Source: Moniliella sp. 'wahieum'
Lineage: Eukaryota > Basidiomycota > Moniliellomycetes > Moniliellales > Moniliellaceae
Direction of reading: 5' to 3'
Assembly (NCBI GenBank): GCA_003971905.1
Contig: RSEE01000021.1
Coordinates: 1 to 64,000 of the forward strand
DNA length: 64,000 nucleotides
Under the pieces are notes generated by a model. The model worked only from the letters and a program-made list of their open reading frames with translations, did not search any database and was not told the origin of the DNA. The position numbers were made by a program, and so were the translations under genes. Positions within the stretch are counted from its first letter, which is position 1. The number at the start of each line of letters is the position of its first letter. Of this stretch, positions 57,403 through 64,000 are shown in pieces.

Positions 57403-60400
57403 ATGAACGTTTCACGAGGCTTTTTCAACCCTACGGCTGTGGCAAAGACCAACATCCATCTAGATGACGTAATGCCCCCCTCCCCCGCCCGGCCGACGCG
57501 ACGCGCTGCCCGAGGCGTTTCCCCCCAGCGCGGCAGACACGCCCACCATCTGCAGGGAGTTGTGCTGCGGGATGGCTGTCTGCGCGTCGCCCGAGCCCTG
57601 GCCTGCCCTCGCCTGCAGCCTGCGTGCGCCGGCTCTCGACGCTGCGCTCCTCGTCCCCGCCGCTGCGCTCCTCGTCCCCGCCGCTGGGCGCTCCTCCCGC
57701 CGCGCCTCAAGCGCACGCGCAAGCGCACGCGCATTGCCGAGCAGGTGCGTCTGGCCCATGCCTCCGCCCTCCGCGCCCCGCCGCCGTCGCTCGTGCTGCC
57801 CGCCCGCCGCAGCCGCAGCATGCAGCCGCCCCCGACGACGACGCGCTCTTCCCGCTCCACCCGCCTCCAGCCCCGTGCCCAACCCTTCGCTTCGCGCCCC
57901 CCGCGCCCCGCCAGCCCCGCCAGCCCCGCCGCCTCTCCGCCCAAGCCCAACCCGCCCAGCAGCACGCCGTCCAAGGCTGCCTCGACGCCCAAGAGCCGGG
58001 TGCGGGGCACGAGGAAGCGCGCGCCGCGCACCGCCCACACCGCCCACACGCGCCCTTGGCCAGCTACTTCGCCCGCCCCCCTCCTGCCCCACCGCCGCTT
58101 CGTCCCTGCGTTCGGCAGCCTCCGCTGCTCCCCTGGCCCCGACGTGCCCGACCCGCCGTCATCGCCCAGCCAGCGAACCCACGCCGCGCGCCGCGACCGC
58201 GCAGCGTCCACGCTCCTGCGTCCTGCTGTCGCGCCCACGGCATCGACCGCAGCCGCCGCTCCCCCATCACCCACGCATCTGCACCTACCGCTTCAACGGC
58301 CCCAGCCGTGGTGTATCGACATGCAGCGATTCCGATGGCGCGGGAGATTCGACAAGTGCCCAGCACACGAGTGGAGCCGAAGACACCATGGCCCTTTCCC
58401 AAGATGCATCGCCAGCTCACAGGTCAGCAGGGTATCAACATGTCCTTGTCACCCGACGAGGAGCACGAGCCCAACCACATGCCCTCGCCGCCGACGAGGA
58501 GCAGGAGCCCACTCCCCTTGGAACCGCTGAGGACGAGGGTCACGTGTTCTGTCCTCCGTTGTCCAACAATCCGAACCAATCCCAACTGAACCCGGTTTAG
58601 GCATGAATCAGGCCGAACCCACGTCGCCCTGTCAGCTCAACGAGCCCACTTTGATGCTGCAGCAACCCACGGATCCTTCCGAGCCGCACCTGACGGACCT
58701 GCCTGCGCTTGACACCACATCAAACTCCTTCCTAGCAGGCCAATCGCCCGCAAGCAGTCTCACCTCCATATCTTCCTCATTCGAGCTTAGCAGTCCCCGC
58801 TCTCACAGGATGAACCTCAAGACGAAGCAGTCAAATCGGTTGGACCTGCGGCCCTCGATGCGCCATTCCTCAAGCATTCAGGGTGGTCCCTCACTATCGG
58901 ATGCCAATACAGAGAAGGACGTCTTGCGCCCTCCCCCCAAGCCTCCCTCCCCTGTCCACAACGGGAACTGACACCCCAATTGGGCAGAGTTGAGCTTTAG
59001 TGACGAGGGTAGTCCCCTCACTGATGCTTTCGAAGCAGAGTCACCGCCTCACCTTTCAAGGAGCCTAGTACGGAAAAACGACACCACGGTTGACTGAGAG
59101 TGACAGTGACAGCGACGACGACGGGTTTGTTCTTCAGCTTCGTTTCTAACCAAGGCACTTTCTCCAGTCCCAGACCCAGTCTCAGCTCCCCCATCGCCGC
59201 CCAGGTCGGGAGAGTCATTCTTGGAAGCTATGCGGGCCCGTGCCGCGGCGCAAACGGCGGCTCAAGTGTCTGCTACTTTGCCCGCCACGGCCGATCCGAC
59301 GAAAGATTTGTTGGCCAAGTTTCGACGCAGGCGGCTGCGCGTGTCGCTGCGCAGGGCAGGTCAGCCCATTCCGATTGCCCCCTCCCAGCGTGCTCGAGTC
59401 TTCCACCGAAGGGGGTGCACGGCGTTCCACCCGGACCCGTATGGCTCCTTCTCAAGCTCCTTCCACCCTGACTCAACCCTCCAAACCGTCCACTTCTCGC
59501 TTTTTGGATCGGCTCTTGGCCAGCGCCAAAAGGAGCGCAGTTCTGGGACCGACTCCTCGGCCATGGACGAGTTTAGTGCCCGCGTCTTGGCAGATGTGAA
59601 GCAGGTCGTCACTTGGAGGACCAGGAGGAACAGGAGCCGCAGCGGCAATCCGAACTGATGGCCCTGCACCAAGAGCAGGCGCACGGTTCCGTGCGAGCTT
59701 CGTATGCTCGGTGGTCCCAGCTGGGCATGTTGGATGAAAGGACCGATGAGGGGGACCAGGCATGTGCCCCCAAGGAGGACTTGCCCGAGGCTGGGGTTGA
59801 ACCCGAATCCAATGAGATGCGCGCGCTGCTGGCGCATGTCAAGCCCACGCATTCTTCCAAGCGCAAGCGTCTGGCTGACTCTTCATCTGACGGGAAACGA
59901 GCAGACGAGTGCGAGCGAAACGTCGTCGCTCCGCCGACGCAGGAAGGCACCACTAAATCTACCAACGAGGGGATGTGGTGAAGCTGGTTCAGCAAGACGC
60001 CAGGACCCGCTCTGGACCGAGTAGCGAGTCAGCCCTAGCAACCTTGTCGAGCCGCATGTTCTTTGGTTCCCATCCTGTCCACTTGCCCGACCAACTCCCA
60101 TCTTTCCCCTTGGTGGAAGTGGATGGAGCCGCTCAAGAAGAGTGGAATCGACTTGGGTCACATGCTTCCGGTACGTGCGATTTCCTATCTTCTCTTTGTG
60201 GGACTACATTCTGACCGCTCTCTTATCTGTTGACAGATCCAGTCTTTCTTGTTGCTTATCTCGAGATGGGCTTCTTGACTGTCGATCGCCTCGCTCTGGC
60301 GAGCAACCTTGGTGCGACGGGCCAATTGGGAAGCTGGCTGTTATCGCTTAGCCTACTGGTCCCAATCCCTTGGCTACAGTGGTGGCCAACGCACTGCGTA

Positions 60401-61596
60401 CACTTACTCTTTCGTCATCAGGCCCTGTACGGGAAGCGCTACTCCAAGGCTCTATTGACGCTCTACCTAGTGCGCTCTTTGCCATGGGAGCAACGGTCGA
60501 GGCCATCCGCGTCGTGTTCCCACAGAGTATGATTGGGAACAGCGCTGCCGCCCACCCCTTCTTCCGGGGACAAGGGAATCGTCCTTACTCGCCCGGAAGG
60601 GCCGTCCGCATGGCACGTGCCTTGGACGTGGTGCAGGATGTAGCCCGGTTCGGTCTCCTGCCTCATTCGAGGGTGGACGTGGCAGTTTTCACCTTGCGTC
60701 TTGGTATGGACCCATTCGAGGGGCCGCTCACCCGCTGCCGCTCTATGCCAAGATTTGGTCGACGGGCCCGAGAGCAAGGGTGCCACCCCGGTGGAGATGA
60801 CCGCCGACCAAGTGGAACAGTTGCTTCACCGCACCTCGCACTTTTTCCGCCAGTTGCCCCTGACCGAAGTCTGTTTCGCTGCGCTGCACCTGCTTCCACT
60901 TAGCTCGGACCAGTGCCGAACGATGACGCGACGACTGAGCGCATTGTGTCTCTTGTCGAACGACATTTCGTGCGATTCGGCGGTGGATCCGGATGCTAGG
61001 CTGTCACGCGGCTTGCTGTTCTGTCGGAGCAGGCGGCACACAATGCGCAACTGCGAGGCAACCCGTACGCACCGCCCACCGCGCAGGACGAGGAACCGGA
61101 TTGGGCTCAGATTCGTGCCGCAGCGCACCTCACCACCTTTGTTGTGGGGGACGTGCGGGCGTTGCGCCCCAGCACCGCCAGCTCGACCCGGCCTAAGTCG
61201 CGCGCGACCCAGCCAAGCGCCACTGCGCCTGCCCTCGTTGGCGCCGGCGAGGATGGAGCGACGACGGAGGCGATAGACGCGATGGAGGCCCAGATGGCGG
61301 CTCTCGTCCGTCTCGAGGCAGCGCTCCGGTTCCACAGCGGAAGCATTACGGATCACAATGGGGCAGTGCTGGAAAAGTCGATGGCGCGCGATGCGCTGCT
61401 GCGAGCCTCGCTGCAGTTGCGCTACCTCTTGCGCGCGTGGGTGCAACCCAAGGGGGATCAACTAAAAGCGTATTGCCCGTTGGATAGGTCACTTGGTCAT
61501 GGTGGCCACTCGGGACGCGATGTCCTTTCTTCTGTAGTCTTTATCTACTCGTCTCATTCTCTTTTGCTTGGCGATGGCAATTGCCTTTGCCTATAG
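57403..61596 (+). CDS. Large unrecognised protein with disordered N-terminal half
   Basis: I do not recognise this gene. The first part (to about 58,600) is basic, Pro/Ser/Ala-rich, with [13 protein letters not shown] and a [10 protein letters not shown] stretch. Then come [20 protein letters not shown] and a Ser-rich section (58,603-58,971), [12 protein letters not shown] and [15 protein letters not shown] (about 59,220-59,330), and [20 protein letters not shown] (about 59,655-59,715). After an intron at about 60,172-60,236 (GTACGTG..TTGACAG) a helical C-terminal half follows: [80 protein letters not shown] and [18 protein letters not shown]. The helical half may be an alpha-solenoid. The start is uncertain and the end is near 61,596, 85 bp from the convergent cysteine synthase gene. 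Many frame changes. Confidence 0.55.
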
Positions 61597-61681
61597 GATG
61601 GACAGCTGTCTGCAAACAATGGGTAGGTAATAAGGAAATGGGAAAGAGGAGATGGATGAGTCGAGTGGCATGTACGATGGG

Positions 61682-62832
61682 TTACTCGAGAATGATGTAC
61701 TTTTGCAAGTGGGCAGGAATGGCGTCCAGCAGGCCCTTGGATTCGAGCCATTTGCGGGAAAAGAGGCGGGTCTGGTACCGGTACGCGCCATCGCACAAGA
61801 TGGTGACGACGATCTTGCCCTTGCCCAATGCCTCGCCCATCTTCTTGGCCGCCACCACATTCAGCGCCGACGACGCACCAATGTAGATCCCTCCTCGTCG
61901 AGGCAACGGTACACCATCTCGATCGTCTCAGCGTCGGGGATGCTGACACTGTTGTCCAGTAGCTCGAGGTCGGGGCGCAAGTTGTCGGTAATGCGACCTT
62001 GGCCAATCCCCTCGGTGATCGAGCCGCCAGTAGGTCCATCAACTTGCCGCCCGATTGGATGTACGAGTGGAGCACGCTGCCGGGAGGATCGGCGAGCCAG
62101 CATTGGACCTTGCCGTTGGAAATGTCCTTGAGGTAGCGCGTTGTGCCAGCCAGCGTGCCGCCCGTGCCGGTCGCCGCGACAAACCCATCGACCTTACCGT
62201 TGGTCTGGGCCCAAATTTCGGGTCCGGTCGAGTCAATGTGCGCCTGGCGGTTGGCCACATTGTCAAACTGGTTGGTCCACACGCATTGTCCAGCGCTTCG
62301 GCGTGCCGACGCGCCTGGTGGTTGTAGTTGTCGGGGTTATCAAACGCCACGGCAGGCACGGGGTGAACTTCGGCGCCCAACATGCGCAGTAGATCAATCT
62401 TTTCCTGGCTGGGTGTTGGGCATGTAAATCACGCACTTGTACCCTTTGCGCGGCACACATGCGCCAATCCGATCCCCGTGTTGCCTGCCGTACCTTCCAC
62501 CACGGTCCCGCCCGGCTGGATCAACCCTTTCTTCTCTGCATCCTCCACGATCCACAACGCCGCTCGGTCCTTGACGCTTCCCCCCGGCTCCATAAACTCG
62601 GCCTTGCCGTAAATCTCCGCGCCCGTTCTTGGCTCAGCTTGGCCAGGCGCATCAACGGCGTGTTGCCCACGGCGCCCACAAAGCCCGGCACAGGCTGGGC
62701 GTACTTGCTCGCCACGTCGGCCGAGCGCACCATAGCCGACGTGGACAGCAGACGCGAGGCAGGCAAGCCCGCCCGCGGCGGAAGCGAAGCGACCCGCGCG
62801 CTGAGTGTACGTCCGAGCACCGAAGCAGCCAT
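61682..62832 (-). CDS. Cysteine synthase 2-type PLP enzyme (O-acetylserine sulfhydrylase-like)
   Basis: It belongs to the fold-II PLP family that makes cysteine from an activated serine and sulfide. The start at 62,832 gives a mitochondrial-type leader ([20 protein letters not shown]). Conserved blocks: [33 protein letters not shown] (PLP-binding Lys in SVKDR), [124 protein letters not shown] and the end LQKYIILE at 61,682. This block set matches the fungal cysteine synthase 2 group rather than classical CysK or cystathionine beta-synthase. A G lost at 62,442-62,444 and other indels (about 62,410, 62,285, 62,030, 61,890) break the frame. It is a likely target of the CYS3/MetR-type bZIP at 23.4-25.7 kb. 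Confidence 0.94.
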
Positions 62833-63490
62833 CGTCCCCAGCAGGAGTTGGTGGTTGAGTGGTGGCACAACGAGCAGAGGCGAGCAGAGCAACGCCCGAA
62901 TCTTCCGGTGGCTTTGGCGGAGATATTGGTTGGCACCCAGGGACGGTGCCCGTCAATACGCCATCGAAGCCAGCCGCCCGGTACTCCAACGTTGCAAGTT
63001 GCACCAAAGCCCCCGTTTAATACAATCAGTCCCAGACATCCGCGTAATCAACGTAATCAACGTAATCATCGTAATCAACCGGGTGATATGTGAGTCCACT
63101 TTTTTGTAATTTCCCCTCCGGCACGAGATGTGCTCGAACTCCATCTCCCCTCCCGGCCTTGGACACGCCGGACAGCCTGCCCCCCATGCGACACGCGACA
63201 CGGGATCCCGCTCTTTTGGCTCAAATTCCAGCTGCAAAGCCTACCACCCACCTTGCGCAGTGCACCACGCAGAGGCCCCTTTAGAAGAGCTGGGAACTAC
63301 CTGACCAACACAGTAGATACAACATGCAATCATGGCATTGGGAGAAAAATCGATGTGTGGCGAGGATGAAGGAGGGGAGAAGATACGATGTGAGCGTGTA
63401 GAAACACAGGTTATGCAATGTAGAGAGGAGGGGTACCAGGCTTGGAAGAGGAGGGCTGAATGGGGAGATAACATGCGCTGCTCGAGCGGA
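62833..63490. other. Region between cysteine synthase and PUT1
   Basis: It holds the cysteine synthase promoter and the 3' end of PUT1 (both genes minus). An AACGTAATCAACGTAATCAACGTAATC direct repeat (GTAATCAAC units) lies at about 63,042-63,080. No gene recognised. Confidence 0.5.
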
Positions 63491-64000
63491 TCAGCTGCTG
63501 AAGGGGACCAGACGCCGCAACAGTTCCGAGCCGGCGAGGTTACGCTCGATCTGGGCTGCGCCCTTGACCTTGTTGCCATTCTCGTCGGTAGAGCCCGACA
63601 TGACCGACTTGTTCTCGATCGAGCGGCGGACAAGGTAAGGCATGACGAGGTTGAGCGGGCCATAGGGTATGTACTTGAGGACCATGTGCGGTCCCGCCCG
63701 CCCGAATACGGGTCAAACGCAAGCTGCAGACGGCGAGTCAGGCCATCGGCCATGCCAAGCAGCTGGCCAAATACGATCCTGCCACGGATGTGCGGCTCAA
63801 GCTGGAGCATGACCAGCTCAGGCTTGTCCGTCGCAGGTACCACCTGCGCGTCCGGCTGCTCGTAGTGGTCTTCCACCTCTTTGAGCCGCTGCGTGTTGGG
63901 GCGAGGCCAAGCCCAGATCGACCATACGACGGGCGACCTTCATGCTGCTCTGCCAGTTGTGCGTGGCGAAAATCACGCTGATCCGAGGCCAGTGGTCATC
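63491..64000 (-). CDS. PUT1: Proline dehydrogenase (PUT1), C-terminal part, runs off the window
   Basis: A mitochondrial FAD enzyme that oxidises proline to pyrroline-5-carboxylate, the first step of proline catabolism. Reading inward from the window edge: RISVIFATHNWQSSMKVARR, then RGRIVFGQLLGMADGLTRRL, KYIPYGPLNLVMPYLVRRSI and ENKSVMSGSTDENG; the end LLRRLVPFSS stops at 63,491. ATHN, QLLGMAD and KYIPYGP..MPYLVRR are family hallmarks, the last including the paired Arg residues that bind substrate carboxylate. Two frame changes near 63,900 and 63,700 resemble the other indels. The 5' portion, including the start, is outside the window. Confidence 0.92.

Overview
The window reads as nuclear DNA of a fungus, most likely a basidiomycete. 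The 5.8S/ITS2 junction has the basidiomycete-type CATGCCTGTTTGAGTGT. Protein genes carry short GT..AG introns (about 70-107 bp), several with TACTAAC- or CTAAC-like branch sites. The gene content is fungal: an ATG1 kinase, uS7, a Cys3/MetR-type bZIP, a mitochondrial branched-chain aminotransferase, cysteine synthase 2, proline dehydrogenase and a Ty3 chromovirus. A finer placement (for example an early Ustilaginomycotina-type lineage such as Moniliella) is a guess.

Layout. 1-3,899: the end of an rDNA unit (18S 3' part, very short ITS1, 5.8S, very short ITS2, 28S cut off two-thirds of the way through). 3,900-7,733: gene-poor. 7,734-9,040: a G-protein alpha subunit and an intron-containing tRNA-Met. 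10,134-20,187: three minus-strand genes (ATG1, an unrecognised helical protein, a second protein kinase). 21,392-32,074: a GC-rich housekeeping stretch (uS7, sulfur-type bZIP, a small spliced gene, BCAT, an alpha/beta hydrolase, a Rho GTPase). 32,075-51,900: an AT-richer, repeat-rich accessory island with three tandem copies of a secreted purple acid phosphatase gene. The first copy is interrupted near its 3' end by a full-length, very young Ty3 chromovirus. 51,943-64,000: GC-rich again, with two large unrecognised genes, DUS1, cysteine synthase 2 and the 3' half of PUT1 running off the end.

A technical point affects most coding calls. Nearly every conserved gene, including the essential uS7 gene, is broken by 1-4 bp indels. 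Where the expected sequence can be inferred, many are one base missing from a G, T or A run. I read most of these as consensus errors, not pseudogenes, so many genes are given as one span covering several frames.

The most notable biology is the phosphatase island. Three paralogues share all metallophosphatase motif blocks, one intron position and a 14-bp core promoter word. An upstream element lies in opposite orientations in copies A and B. A chromovirus with substitution-free LTRs and a perfect 5-bp target duplication replaces the last two dozen or so codons of copy A with LTR-encoded residues and a new stop, leaving the catalytic motifs intact. The rRNA is also unusually divergent, with a paired (compensatory) change in helix 45 that argues it is real.
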